NCBI GenBank assembly: GCA_035559815.1
Contig: DATMAT010000059.1
Coordinates: 1-38,343, forward strand
Length of the DNA stretch: 38,343 nucleotides
From: Thermodesulfobacteriota bacterium
GTDB taxonomy: Bacteria > Desulfobacterota_D > UBA1144 > Nemesobacterales > CSP1-2
Direction: 5' to 3'
Part shown: positions 16,946 through 25,745 of the stretch, one piece after another
Position numbering within the stretch: the stretch's first letter is position 1
Layout of the letters: every line of letters starts with the position of its first letter
Notes under the pieces: generated by a model
What the model was told of the DNA's origin: nothing
The model's database searches: none
Seen by the model: the letters and a program-made list of their open reading frames with translations, nothing else
Made by a program: the position numbers and the translations under genes

Positions 16946-18238
16946 ATGAGCGCGGATAAGATAGATATGAAGGAAGCCGCATTAGAATATCATAGGACCG
17001 GCCGGAAAGGAAAGCTTGAGGTAGTCCCCACGAAACCCTGTGCCACTCAATGGGACCTTTCATTAGCTTACTCCCCCGGTGTAGCCGAACCGTGCAGGGA
17101 AATACAAAAAAACCCGGAATTAGCCTACGAATACACCAATAAAGGGAATTTGGTGGCCGTAGTGACTAACGGAACCGCCGTACTGGGGCTGGGAGATATT
17201 GGATCCCTGGCCGGAAAGCCGGTGATGGAGGGAAAAAGCGTTCTCTTCAAACGGTTTGCCGACGTCGACGCCTTTGACATCGAGATCGATAGCCACGACC
17301 CGGATGAAGTGATCAAGGTAGTTAAACTGCTGGAGCCCACTTTCGGTGGGATAAACCTCGAAGATATAAAGGCCCCCGAGTGCTTCTACATAGAGGACGA
17401 GCTCAAGAAGCAGATGAATATCCCCGTTTTCCACGACGACCAGCACGGCACCGCAATCATTTCCGGTGCTGGATTGCTCAACGCTTGTGAACTCGTGGAC
17501 AAGAAGATGAGCGACTTAAAAATAGTTTTCAGCGGAGCAGGCGCTTCCGCCATCTCCTGTGCCGAGTTCTTCATACTCCTGGGAGCGAAGAGAGAGAATA
17601 TGATCATGTGCGATACGCGCGGTGTTATTTATAAAGGAAGACAAGCAGGAATGAACCCGCAGAAAGAGAGATTTGCCGTCGATACTAAGATGAGAACACT
17701 GGAAGAGGCCATAAAGGGCATGGATGTTTTCGTCGGACTCTCCAGCGCCGGAATGGTCACAAAGGATATGGTTAAATCCATGGCTAAAAATCCCATTATC
17801 TTCGCCATGGCCAATCCCGACCCCGAAATTTCTTATGAAGATGCTAAGGCGGCAAGAAACGACATTATTATGGCCACAGGAAGGTCGGACTATCCCAACC
17901 AGGTAAACAATGTCCTAGGCTTCCCTTTTATATTCAGGGGCGCACTGGACGTAAGGGCGCGCGCCATAAACGAGGAGATGAAAATCGCCGCCGCCTATGC
18001 CCTGGCCAGTCTGGCCAAGCAAGGCTGTGACGAATCGGTGGCAAAAGCATACGGGGAGGCTAGTTTTGAATTCGGCCCGGAATACATCGTTCCCAAGCCG
18101 TTTGACCCTAGAGTACTGGTTTGGGAATCCACCGCAGTAGCCCAGGCCGCAATGCAAACCGGCGTAGCCAGAATAGAAATAGACATCGAGAAATACCGGG
18201 AAAGTCTGGAGAAGAAGGTTTATTCGAAGAACCCCTAA
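16946..18238 (+). CDS. Malic enzyme, short bacterial form
   Basis: A 430-residue enzyme catalysing oxidative decarboxylation of malate to pyruvate with NAD(P). Malate and metal-binding motifs include [22 protein letters not shown] and HDDQHGTA; the nucleotide-binding motif is [10 protein letters not shown]. The phosphotransacetylase-like extension of long MaeB proteins is absent, matching the short class. Ribosome site GGAGG (16936-16940) precedes ATG 16946. Cofactor preference cannot be read with confidence. Monocistronic in appearance, 43 bases after the FmdB gene. Confidence 0.95.
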   Translation: MSADKIDMKEAALEYHRTGRKGKLEVVPTKPCATQWDLSLAYSPGVAEPCREIQKNPELAYEYTNKGNLVAVVTNGTAVLGLGDIGSLAGKPVMEGKSVLFKRFADVDAFDIEIDSHDPDEVIKVVKLLEPTFGGINLEDIKAPECFYIEDELKKQMNIPVFHDDQHGTAIISGAGLLNACELVDKKMSDLKIVFSGAGASAISCAEFFILLGAKRENMIMCDTRGVIYKGRQAGMNPQKERFAVDTKMRTLEEAIKGMDVFVGLSSAGMVTKDMVKSMAKNPIIFAMANPDPEISYEDAKAARNDIIMATGRSDYPNQVNNVLGFPFIFRGALDVRARAINEEMKIAAAYALASLAKQGCDESVAKAYGEASFEFGPEYIVPKPFDPRVLVWESTAVAQAAMQTGVARIEIDIEKYRESLEKKVYSKNP

Positions 18239-18336
18239 GGCGCTTTAATTATCGGTAAGACGGATTATATTAATTTGATCTCTAGGTTAAAGAACCAATA
18301 ATAAGTTTGGGCTAAACCGGTTTTAAGGTCTTAGTT

Positions 18337-19233
18337 TTGCTGCTATCAACCACCTCCGGTAAAAATAGGAAAATCCAAACCTCCCTACTCTCCATTATTG
18401 TATCCACCTTATTAATAATCATTAAATTGCTCTTCGGGTATTTAACCAATTCCGTCAGCATATTCGCATCCGCAGTTGATTCCCTCTTAGACCTATCCGC
18501 TTCCTCGGTCAACTACTTCTCCATAAGAAAAGCAGAAAAACCGGCAGACAAAGAGCATAGATTTGGGCACGGAAAGGCAGAGGGGCTGGCCAGCTTATTT
18601 CAAAGCTCGGTGATAGGGGCTTCCTCTCTATATCTAATATATGTCTCGGTCAAGAGGCTAATTACCGGCTCCAGCATTGAATCGCTAAATTACGGAATTA
18701 TCATCATGATTTTCTCTGCAGTGGTCAGCTTTTTTCTCGCCCGGCATTTAAAGAGGGTGGCTGAGGAAACCGATAGCATAGTGCTAAGCGCCGATAGCCT
18801 TCACTATCGGTCGGATGTATACACAAGTGCGAGTGTTATTGTAGGGTTGGTTGCCATTAGAATCACCGACTTGGTATTCATAGATTCTCTAGTATCAATC
18901 TCCATCGCTCTGTATATAATATGGTCATCATTGGCTGTGTTCAGAGAGGCCGTCGACATCCTTATGGACAAAGAACTCCCCGGGGAAACGGTAGAAGAGG
19001 TCAAAGAGATAATAATGAGCCATAGACCGATGGTGAAAAGCTTCCACAAGATGCGAACCAGGAGGTCTGGCTCCAAAAGGTTTATAGAGTTTCACCTGGT
19101 TATAGACCACACCCTGAGCTTTGTTGACTCGCACAACCTGGCAGAGGATATTATCAAGGATATTGAGAATAAAGTTCCTAACGCAGACGTCACGGTGCAC
19201 GTCGACCCGCATACCTATCCCGACCACTCCTGA
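18337..19233 (+). CDS. Cation diffusion facilitator (CDF) metal exporter
   Basis: A 298-residue membrane protein with six membrane segments and the CDF zinc-site motifs: DSLLDLSAS (DxxxD) in helix 2 and HYRSD (HxxxD) in helix 5. The cytosolic C-terminal domain carries FIEFHLVIDH and VTVHVDPH, typical metal sites of FieF/CzcD-type exporters. It exports Zn, Fe, Co or Cd in exchange for protons; the ion is not clear. The likely start is TTG 18337, as no ATG fits upstream of the first helix. It is followed 57 bases later by a His/Tyr-rich exported protein. Confidence 0.92.
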   Translation: MLLSTTSGKNRKIQTSLLSIIVSTLLIIIKLLFGYLTNSVSIFASAVDSLLDLSASSVNYFSIRKAEKPADKEHRFGHGKAEGLASLFQSSVIGASSLYLIYVSVKRLITGSSIESLNYGIIIMIFSAVVSFFLARHLKRVAEETDSIVLSADSLHYRSDVYTSASVIVGLVAIRITDLVFIDSLVSISIALYIIWSSLAVFREAVDILMDKELPGETVEEVKEIIMSHRPMVKSFHKMRTRRSGSKRFIEFHLVIDHTLSFVDSHNLAEDIIKDIENKVPNADVTVHVDPHTYPDHS

Positions 19234-19290
19234 AACCTTTTTATAACTTGGGGAGTTTAATATGTTAAGGTTTAGATCAGGGAGGATTAA

Positions 19291-19578
19291 ATGAGAACGT
19301 TTATTTTATTCCTGGCGCTAATTATAACTTTTGCTGTAACAATTCCGACCGTTAGCTTTGCCCGTGACTACCATCACTCCTACAAGCATCATGGTGGCCA
19401 TTTCTATAAACACAAACACCATTATCGTCACCACTATTATAAACCCCGTCATCATCACCATTATTATGGGTCATATTATCCACGCTATTATTCTTATCCT
19501 CCTTCTTATTACTACCAATCGTACTACCCGTATCCTTACCTCTACCCGTTCTTCTCATTCGGTATCGTGATTAGGTAA
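19291..19578 (+). CDS. Small exported His/Tyr-rich protein
   Basis: A 95-residue protein with a clean signal peptide (about 24 residues, ending SFA) and a mature part of about 70 residues holding 14 His and about 21 Tyr, with runs such as HHHH and SYYYQSYY. Ribosome site GGAGG precedes ATG 19291. His-rich exported proteins can bind Zn, Ni or Cu; the CDF exporter just upstream supports a metal role, but no assigned family is known to me. The low complexity could also reflect a surface or matrix peptide. The signal peptide and ribosome site argue for a real gene. Confidence 0.75.
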   Translation: MRTFILFLALIITFAVTIPTVSFARDYHHSYKHHGGHFYKHKHHYRHHYYKPRHHHHYYGSYYPRYYSYPPSYYYQSYYPYPYLYPFFSFGIVIR

Positions 19579-19648
19579 GAAAGTTTGTAATCAGCTTCTA
19601 TATCGTATCGCGCCGAGATAAGGATATATATAGGTCGGTCATTTGTAG

Positions 19649-19668
19649 GGAACGCAGACCTGCGTTCC
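19649..19668. repeat. Palindrome GGAACGCAG..CTGCGTTCC, copy 1
   Basis: Nine-base arms GGAACGCAG and CTGCGTTCC flank an AC centre, followed by five T residues, so it could also terminate transcription of the His/Tyr-rich gene. The flanks TGTAG and CCTTTT recur, in the opposite orientation, around the copy at 28123-28142, defining a short dispersed element. Confidence 0.8.
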
Positions 19669-19752
19669 TTTTTCTGTATTCATAATATGAAGCTATCTTG
19701 CAAGGCTAGGACTGATTTGCGCTAGCTGCGGATCTCAGGCCAGTCCTCATCC

Positions 19753-20763
19753 TCAGGAAATCTTCAGAACCGCCGCTCCCTTAATCTTGCCTTCCCTGAG
19801 CCATTCAAGGGCAATGTTTGCTTCTTCCAGGGGAAATGGGACCACCTCGGTTTTTATGGGTATCAGTGGTGCAATTCGTAGTAGCTCTTCCCCATCACTC
19901 CGGGTTAGATTCGCAACAGAGCGCACTACCCGCTCTTCCCAAAGTATTCTGTAGGGAAAAGACGGAATATCGCTCATATGAATACCTCCGCAGACTATAG
20001 TAGCCCCCTTTGCCGTTGCCTCTAGTGCAGTAGGTAGAAGCGAGCCGACGGGAGCAAAGATTATGGCCCCGTCGAGCTTTTCGGGAGGCATCTCCGTCGA
20101 ATCCCCAGCCCATATCGCCCCAAGACCTAGTGCAAATTCCTGTCCCTCCTTGTCACCGGGCCGGGTGAATGCGTATATTTTTTTGCCCTGGTGAACGGCG
20201 ACTTGGGTAATAATGTGAGCGGCGGCGCCAAACCCGTATATTCCCAGCCGCTCCACGTTTTCTCCCACCATCTTGTAGGAACGATAGCCGATTAGTCCGG
20301 CGCATAAGAGTGGAGCAAAACGGTAATCATCAAACCCGCCAGGGATCATAAAGCAATAATTTTGGTCTGCAACCGTATACTGTGCATAACCCCCATCTTT
20401 TGTATAGCCGGTGAATAAAGCGTTATCACACAGGTTTTCTTGGTTATGTTTGCAATAGCGGCAACTGCCGCATGTATACCCCAGCCAAGGAACACCCACT
20501 TTATCCCCTGAATTAAAACGATCGACTCCCTCGCCGGTCTCCACTATGGTGCCGACTATCTCGTGTCCCAGTATAAGTGGTAACTTTGGGTCTTTAAGTT
20601 CCCCATCGAATACGTGCAGGTCTGTCCTGCAGACGCCACAGGCATCGATTTTAATCAAAACCTCCTCTACCCCCGGTTTAGGGACTTCCACCTCCGTTAA
20701 CTTAAGCGGGCTACCCGGTTCTTTCAGCACCATTGCTTTCATGGTATTGGGAATTTCGGTCAT
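19753..20763 (-). CDS. Zinc-dependent alcohol dehydrogenase
   Basis: A 336-residue medium-chain dehydrogenase. Catalytic zinc ligands lie in ACGVCRTDLH and GHEIVGT, and the structural zinc site in CGSCRYCKHNQENLC. The nucleotide-binding turn reads YGFGAAAH instead of the usual GxGGxG, a feature of the CAD2-like subgroup. It oxidises alcohols or reduces aldehydes with NAD(P); the substrate is unknown. ATG 20763 has GAGG five bases upstream; a second ATG lies at codon 8. No operon partner: 207 bases separate it from the upstream cyclase. Confidence 0.93.
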   Translation of the reverse strand: MTEIPNTMKAMVLKEPGSPLKLTEVEVPKPGVEEVLIKIDACGVCRTDLHVFDGELKDPKLPLILGHEIVGTIVETGEGVDRFNSGDKVGVPWLGYTCGSCRYCKHNQENLCDNALFTGYTKDGGYAQYTVADQNYCFMIPGGFDDYRFAPLLCAGLIGYRSYKMVGENVERLGIYGFGAAAHIITQVAVHQGKKIYAFTRPGDKEGQEFALGLGAIWAGDSTEMPPEKLDGAIIFAPVGSLLPTALEATAKGATIVCGGIHMSDIPSFPYRILWEERVVRSVANLTRSDGEELLRIAPLIPIKTEVVPFPLEEANIALEWLREGKIKGAAVLKIS

Positions 20764-20970
20764 TGCATCCTCAATTCTAAAGTCTCCATAATTACTTAAA
20801 CCTATAAGGGCCGGAGGTTTAAAATAACTCGAATTAATCGAGAATTATCCATGCCTGTAAACAGGACACCTATCCATTACCATCTTAATACAATTGCACA
20901 AAGACGCAAACCCATATTAAAAGAAACTATTATGAATTAGTAAAATTGTGTTGCTAAGGGTGAAATGAAA

Positions 20971-21900
20971 TTACGTGCTTCCGGTCTGCAGGTTGGACTT
21001 AGAAATATCCGAATAGCAAACGACCTGGCCCTTACCTCTCTTCTTTGCCAATAGAAGAGCACTGTCAACCTTTCGGAAGAAAACTTCGGCATCATCCTGG
21101 CCGTTATACTGACATATCCCCGCACTTAAAGTCAGTTTTATTCCGTTCAATAATAAAGAGTTTGGGGCCTCTTTCAGTGCTGACTCAACGCGCTCAATAA
21201 TTTTAACCGTCGACGCCTCGTCGGAATTAAACAACATTATCATAAATTCGTCCCCGCCCCACCGGGCAATCCAGTCGCCCTGACGAATATTATTCTTGAT
21301 CATCTCCACTATCTTTTTGAGGCAAACATCGCCCCGGTCATGGCCATATTTATCGTTGATGGCTTTGAAGTCGTCTATGTCCAGCATGACCAGGGATGCA
21401 GTCTCCCCCGCCCTGCTTACCCTGGCTATGTCCTCGCCTAGTCGCATCTCACAGGCATATCGGTTATAAACCCCGGTCAAATAATCGGTCATAGTAGTTC
21501 TCTCCAGTGAACTGATGACCTCATCCAGATGATTAACCGTATATTGCACGTCGGCCATCAGCTTTCCGGCTTCGTCGGTGAAACTAGTTGGGAGGTCCGG
21601 TTTTTTCTTTTCCGAAACGTATTGCCGCAGCATAGTCGAGGTCAGATTTACCGGAGCAAGGATGTGATAAAGGAGATAAAGGGTAACAGCAGTACCCAAT
21701 AAGGTCGCCAGTACAGCAACAGATAAAGTATAGAACGTGAACATCAAGTTGACGTATGAAGATATCACAAAATAAAATATCAGCGAGAGTAAAGGAAGAT
21801 GTATACCCAGGAATGCTACAAGCATTATCTTGCCTACATAGCTCCTGGGAAATGGGAGCCTGGAAAGCATAGAGTAAAGCTTTATATTCTCGTCTTTCAT
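20971..21900 (-). CDS. Membrane-bound diguanylate cyclase (GGDEF)
   Basis: A 309-residue protein with two membrane segments (about residues 24-46 and 55-80), a short HAMP-like linker, and a C-terminal GGDEF domain. The active site GGDEF is intact at 215-219 and the product-inhibition site RQGD lies at 206-209, five residues before it, so the enzyme should make cyclic di-GMP under feedback control. There is no periplasmic sensor domain of note between the segments. Ribosome site AAGGA lies just before ATG 21900. It is divergent from the HAD gene across a 371-base spacer. Confidence 0.92.
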   Translation of the reverse strand: MKDENIKLYSMLSRLPFPRSYVGKIMLVAFLGIHLPLLSLIFYFVISSYVNLMFTFYTLSVAVLATLLGTAVTLYLLYHILAPVNLTSTMLRQYVSEKKKPDLPTSFTDEAGKLMADVQYTVNHLDEVISSLERTTMTDYLTGVYNRYACEMRLGEDIARVSRAGETASLVMLDIDDFKAINDKYGHDRGDVCLKKIVEMIKNNIRQGDWIARWGGDEFMIMLFNSDEASTVKIIERVESALKEAPNSLLLNGIKLTLSAGICQYNGQDDAEVFFRKVDSALLLAKKRGKGQVVCYSDISKSNLQTGST

Positions 21901-22271
21901 CTAATCCTTCGACTTTGATACTCCTAATCTTCTAACAACGGAATTATTAGCAAATGCAAAATGCATACCAGGATGTGTGTATTGGCTAGTTTAATGGTAT
22001 AATCCCAATAGGCTGATAAGCTTAGGTTTTTTCTAACATTTTTTATACTTTTTCTAAAATCAATGCAAAAAAAATGCCTACCTAGTTTGCAAAACGTCAA
22101 CCGTGTTGACAAAAAACGGCGCAATATAACGCTAGGAACTGATATCAAACAAACATTGTCAACCTCATTATTCTAAAACGTTAATATAAACAGGTTGGCA
22201 ATAGCGGTAATGGAACTTGTTCAGATATTGACAAAGAGATAAAGCGAAAAATGCATAAGGGAGCGAAGCCA
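21901..22271. other. Divergent intergenic region of 371 bases
   Basis: AT-rich spacer between the diguanylate cyclase and HAD genes. It contains a TATAAT at 21998-22003 without a clear -35, the inverted repeat at 22096-22110, and further TTGAC/GTCAA motifs at 22158-22163 and 22228-22233. No credible open frame was seen. It should hold promoters for both flanking genes. Confidence 0.55.
22096..22110. promoter_or_regulatory. Inverted repeat GTCAAC-CGT-GTTGAC
   Basis: Perfect 6-base arms around a 3-base centre, with a TTGACA hexamer at 22106-22111 overlapping the right arm. A third GTCAAC occurs at 22158-22163. The arrangement would suit a repressor covering a -35 box, but no good -10 at normal spacing follows, so the site is tentative. 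Confidence 0.35.
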
Positions 22272-22931
22272 ATGATTAGAGCAGTCATATTCGATATGGA
22301 CGGCGTCATGATAGACAGCGAACCGCTCTGGGAGAAGACCGAGAGGATATTACTTGGACGAAGAGGAATAGATTATAACCCCGACTACCGTGACAAAATA
22401 GTCGGCTTAAACCAAAGGGACTCGGGAATGCTGTTGAAAGAAACCTTCAGCCTTCCCGAAACCGTCGAGGAGCTTCTCGAAGAGAGAAGTGAGATATTAC
22501 TCAGCCTTTACGAAAACGAGCTAGAACTAGCTCCAGGACTCTTACCTCTACTAAAAGAACTCGGCGAAAACGAGTTTCTCTTAGCCTTGGCCTCCAGCTC
22601 CCCGTATAGGATTATAAAATTTGTCTTGAATAAATTTTCTCTAAACCAGTTTTTTCGAGTAGTAATATCCGGGGACTTCGTCCAGCTTGGAAAACCAAAC
22701 CCGGATATCTACCTGCATACCGCCAAGGAATTGGGAATCGATACCGCTGAATGCGTCGTAATCGAAGACTCCATAAACGGTCTGAAGTCGGCCAAGGCCG
22801 CCGGTATGCTCTGCATCGCCGTGCCGGATAAAAGACTAAAGCAAGAAGAATTTCGCATTGCCGATCTAGTGGTGGATAGGTTGGATGAGATTAATATTCA
22901 CTTGATTAGGAATCTATCGGGTAAAGGTTGA
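22272..22931 (+). CDS. HAD-family phosphatase, beta-phosphoglucomutase-like
   Basis: A 219-residue soluble hydrolase. ATG 22272 is chosen over 22251 because AAGGGAG (22257-22263) is spaced 8 bases from it and the fold begins at once. The four HAD motifs are present: DMDGVMIDSEP (nucleophile Asp), LASSSP (Ser), KPNPDIY (Lys) and VIEDSINGLKSA (acidic pair). An alpha-helical cap lies between motifs I and II, as in subclass I phosphatases and sugar phosphate mutases. The substrate is probably a sugar phosphate but is not determined. Confidence 0.92.
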   Translation: MIRAVIFDMDGVMIDSEPLWEKTERILLGRRGIDYNPDYRDKIVGLNQRDSGMLLKETFSLPETVEELLEERSEILLSLYENELELAPGLLPLLKELGENEFLLALASSSPYRIIKFVLNKFSLNQFFRVVISGDFVQLGKPNPDIYLHTAKELGIDTAECVVIEDSINGLKSAKAAGMLCIAVPDKRLKQEEFRIADLVVDRLDEINIHLIRNLSGKG

Positions 22932-23032
22932 TTTAACTCTCTAAAGTTGTCCAAGTCTTTTTTACCCAACTCGCTCTGTTTTAATAACTTCTTTGCTCTC
23001 TCAAAAAATTCCTTTATTTGCTCTTCTTGCAT
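22898..23032 (-). CDS. Very small open frame, 44 residues
   Basis: A short frame starting at ATG 23032, five bases after the stop of the gene at 23038-23508 and preceded by GAGGT at suitable distance. It encodes a charged, helical peptide beginning MQEEQIKEFFERAKKLLK. It overlaps the end of the convergent HAD gene by 34 bases. The tight spacing suggests a two-gene unit with the unknown protein upstream, such as a small partner or antitoxin-like peptide, but no family is recognised and it could be spurious. Confidence 0.4.
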   Translation of the reverse strand: MQEEQIKEFFERAKKLLKQSELGKKDLDNFRELNQPLPDRFLIK

Positions 23033-23037
23033 GAGGC

Positions 23038-23508
23038 TTATACCTCTTTGTCTTTGCTATGTATAAACTTTCCCAAATTATGAATAAACGGAATAACTTC
23101 CTCAAGGGTATCGAAATTTCCATAAAAGGTATCCTCGATGTCAATATCGTACTCTATATCCCATTTGAGCTTTTCGTCAGGGTTTATAGGGCTCATATAA
23201 AGCACCAGTTTATCAAACCATTCATTGTGCAGGTCGCCGTAAACGTGGTTAATTTCATCTGCATCAATCAGATTCTCCAAAACTTTTATAAAGTTAAAGA
23301 CAATGGCAAAATAGATATGGTGTTCGTCGACCCTTGTGATTAGCTTTACTATATCAAACGGCACGATCCTCGGAATCGGCAAATCTTCGACTCGAACCTC
23401 TGTCCCCTCGCGTGTCAGCATTGTTTTAAAGCCTTCCCTTTCTAGTTCTGACTTTAGCTTTAGAGCTATTTTTTTCTTTTCAGAAATTGAAAAGTTGTCT
23501 TTTCTCAT
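23038..23508 (-). CDS. Hypothetical protein, 156 residues
   Basis: A soluble, acidic protein starting at ATG 23508. The N-terminus is helical and charged (SEKKKIALKLKSELEREGF), and the remainder alternates strands and helices (LIDADEINHVYGDLHNEWFDKLVLY). No signal peptide or membrane segment. I do not recognise a family. It is followed at once by a 44-residue frame. Its plain base composition and good length support it as a real gene. Confidence 0.6.
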   Translation of the reverse strand: MRKDNFSISEKKKIALKLKSELEREGFKTMLTREGTEVRVEDLPIPRIVPFDIVKLITRVDEHHIYFAIVFNFIKVLENLIDADEINHVYGDLHNEWFDKLVLYMSPINPDEKLKWDIEYDIDIEDTFYGNFDTLEEVIPFIHNLGKFIHSKDKEV

Positions 23509-23580
23509 GTTTTTACCAACCTATCAAATCAATCTACTTTGCTACAGGGTTCTCTCGATGGCTCTGAATGCCATACTTAA

Positions 23581-23672
23581 CCCCCTAAACTTCCCCCCTT
23601 GCGGGGGAGGATTAAGGTGGGGGGATTATTTCTTCGTTCCCATCCTAGCCTTCCCCCGCATTGGGGGGAAGG
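23581..23672. repeat. C/G-rich palindromic repeat pair
   Basis: Two hairpins in one spacer: TCCCCC/GGGGGA at 23592-23608 (5-base loop) and CCTTCCCCC/GGGGGAAGG at 23649-23672 (6-base loop). Similar C-then-G hairpins lie at 25688-25708 and 28243-28258. This looks like a dispersed intergenic element inserted between convergent-free minus-strand genes. Confidence 0.65.
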
Positions 23673-23747
23673 AACATTTCACGCAGGATTGCCTGTTTAT
23701 GTACACATAACCGCAACTTGCTGAGAGGTTACTCATTCTCTTTCGAT

Positions 23748-25208
23748 TCAAACAATGCTCACTAACAACTTATGAATCTCGACCATAGCCAAAGTGTCAG
23801 TCTGGCAATATGCTCTGAGGGCTTTGATCATCCGTTCTTTTTCTCTTCTATCCTCAGTCCTAATCATGATGTTCCATACCGCTTGGGCTTGATTTCCTTC
23901 CCTCACATCCAGTTCTTCGTAACTCAACCCCGGTATTAGCGCCGGGAGGACGCTTTTAAGGGAATTCGAGTTGCCGAAGTCGGGATGCCTGTAATGACGC
24001 TTAATTATCTCAAGCTGGTCATACAATCTTTCAATTACGGAGTTCAAATAATCTGCATACTGAGGGAATGCCGTAGCTAAACCGGTAAGCACTCCCCTCT
24101 CAAACGGCGCATAGTAAACTACTACCGAACCTCTCTCTTTGATCGAGTTTGCTAGCGATTCGACGAGCGGAATCCTCGGATCGCTAAGGTCTGAATGCAG
24201 GTATTCCACATGCTCTACATCTCCATCCTCATGTAGAATATGGCAACTGAATTGAAAAGGTATTTGCTCAAAAGGCCTCGTACCATTTAACCTGGGAATG
24301 GGAGAACTATCCGTCTCAAAGTCGAGGAAGTGTATTGGGTACTCCAGCCCTGATAGCCTCTTTTTGATGCCTTTATGGTCAATCTCTATCTGTCCGTTTA
24401 ACATCCAGTCTATGTATTTCTGTTGATTCGGCGTCAAAGGATAATCTTGAGGTAATTGCTCAAGGAGGAGTATTCCCCTTTCTCTCAATTCTAATTTTCT
24501 TTCGTGTTGAAGCTTGGGTATTCCAAAGACAGATTTGTTGCCAATACCCTGCCAGCAGTATTCCTTAAAAGGGCAGGTGTATGGGCTATCGCAATGCGGG
24601 CCGATTACTACCGCTGGCTCATTCTCAAGAAGAATCACATTATTAAAGGCCTTTATGTTCCCCGATACCTCATGGATTATGTTTTCTACCCTATCGCTTA
24701 CATCCTCGATCACGAATAGATTGGAAAGGTCAGGATAGACGCATTCTTTGTTTATGTACATTATGTAGGTTTTATTTATCCTTAATCCAGATCCCTCCAA
24801 AACATATCTTTGCACTGCCAGGTCCGGGATATACTCGTCTTTGATCCGCGTTGCCGACTTAACCTCGATAATATCCCAGGAATCGTCTTCATTCTTCTTT
24901 ATTATGTCAGCCATCACGACGGTATTGTCATGAACAAAAGTAGCCTCAAAGATTATCGACTCACCTCTGGTGATAGCCTTCCGTGTTTCCTCAATGCATT
25001 CATAAATCCTCAAACGGTCTTTATCAATTAAATAACCTTCCCCGAAATATCTCTGAGCATGGATTCCCACTTCTATACCCTGGTCAAAAAGCCTCTGCTG
25101 TGATTCCGTTATCTCCGGAGCTTTATCCGGGTCGTTTACCTCAAGCCAGAGACGCTTTTCACACTGAAGACCGGAGAGATATTTAGATTTTGAGAGATTT
25201 TTTGACAT
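23748..25208 (-). CDS. DUF2779 protein with Cas4-like and DnaQ-like nuclease domains
   Basis: A 486-residue protein. The N-terminal half looks like a RecB/Cas4-type PD-(D/E)xK nuclease: D101, then E115-x-K117 in IIEVKSAT, with four cysteines C16, C206, C212 and C218 placed like the Fe-S cluster ligands of Cas4 and AddB. The C-terminal half begins FLDFETD (D296, E298), a DEDD exonuclease-like motif, with a late acidic residue in CQTDTLAM (D471). This arrangement matches the DUF2779/TM0106 family. It may process DNA or RNA ends; its physiological role is unknown. No CRISPR array or cas genes are in the window. The start ATG 25208 lacks a good ribosome site. Confidence 0.85.
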   Translation of the reverse strand: MSKNLSKSKYLSGLQCEKRLWLEVNDPDKAPEITESQQRLFDQGIEVGIHAQRYFGEGYLIDKDRLRIYECIEETRKAITRGESIIFEATFVHDNTVVMADIIKKNEDDSWDIIEVKSATRIKDEYIPDLAVQRYVLEGSGLRINKTYIMYINKECVYPDLSNLFVIEDVSDRVENIIHEVSGNIKAFNNVILLENEPAVVIGPHCDSPYTCPFKEYCWQGIGNKSVFGIPKLQHERKLELRERGILLLEQLPQDYPLTPNQQKYIDWMLNGQIEIDHKGIKKRLSGLEYPIHFLDFETDSSPIPRLNGTRPFEQIPFQFSCHILHEDGDVEHVEYLHSDLSDPRIPLVESLANSIKERGSVVVYYAPFERGVLTGLATAFPQYADYLNSVIERLYDQLEIIKRHYRHPDFGNSNSLKSVLPALIPGLSYEELDVREGNQAQAVWNIMIRTEDRREKERMIKALRAYCQTDTLAMVEIHKLLVSIV

Positions 25209-25340
25209 GTTTTTACTCTATCCTAATTTATCAATAGTTAAAAAACTGACCATTCTCCTGCTTTTACCGCCGGTATTTACCTGAGACTTCCGGAAAATTG
25301 TAAGATAAGTTAGACCCGACATTTATAGAACCCAGATCCA

Positions 25341-25577
25341 TCACTTCTTTATCTCCACTGGAAGAAGGTTGCCGCTGAAGGTCCGGTTATTTATCCTCTC
25401 CAAATTCACATCTATTATCCGGTCTACCCTTTTTCCACCCACCTCTTTTATGTTCACGTCCACGACCGCAGTTGAAGCACTTACCCTGTCCGACATAAAT
25501 ATCGGCTTTAGCAATATTCCCCAAAGGGCTATCGCTATAACGGTCAAAAGCATTTTTGTGTAAAGGTCTATTTTCAT
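25341..25577 (-). CDS. Small single-pass exported protein
   Basis: A 78-residue protein with AAGGAGG before its ATG at 25577. One membrane segment or signal (about residues 7-27) starts after MKIDLYTK, and the remainder is a beta-prone periplasmic tail (AVVDVNIKEVGGKRV). The MKxDLYTKxxLTVIA beginning recurs in small proteins of delta-type bacteria, but no function is known to me. Stands alone between a nuclease gene and another unknown gene. Confidence 0.7.
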   Translation of the reverse strand: MKIDLYTKMLLTVIAIALWGILLKPIFMSDRVSASTAVVDVNIKEVGGKRVDRIIDVNLERINNRTFSGNLLPVEIKK

Positions 25578-25687
25578 CGATTACCTCCTTATTTTAGCTG
25601 GATAATTCCTCGTTGCAGGATTGTCTCCTGAGCCACGCCGAAGGAGTCAGGATGGTGATAAGGTGTTATTCTCACCCTCCCCTTCAT

Positions 25688-25708
25688 CCCCTCCCATCAA
25701 GGGAGGGG
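25688..25708. repeat. C/G-rich hairpin repeat
   Basis: CCCCTCCC (25688-25695) and GGGAGGGG (25701-25708) are perfectly complementary around ATCAA. The hairpin lies in the spacer between two small minus-strand genes and belongs to the same type as the elements at 23581-23672 and 28243-28258. Confidence 0.65.
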
Positions 25709-25745
25709 AAACTTTCAGATACTTTCAGTTTAATCCTTTTCTATC

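Noticed and set aside
19234-19273. Seven-base inverted repeat AAACCTT/AAGGTTT after the CDF gene
   Set aside because: The 27-base loop and AT-rich stem make it too weak for a terminator call.
23336-23710. 124-residue plus-strand frame over the hypothetical gene and repeats
   Set aside because: Shadow of the minus-strand gene extending into the C/G repeat.
23748-25208. DUF2779 protein as a CRISPR Cas4
   Set aside because: The N-terminal half is Cas4-like, but there is a second nuclease half and no array or cas gene in the window.
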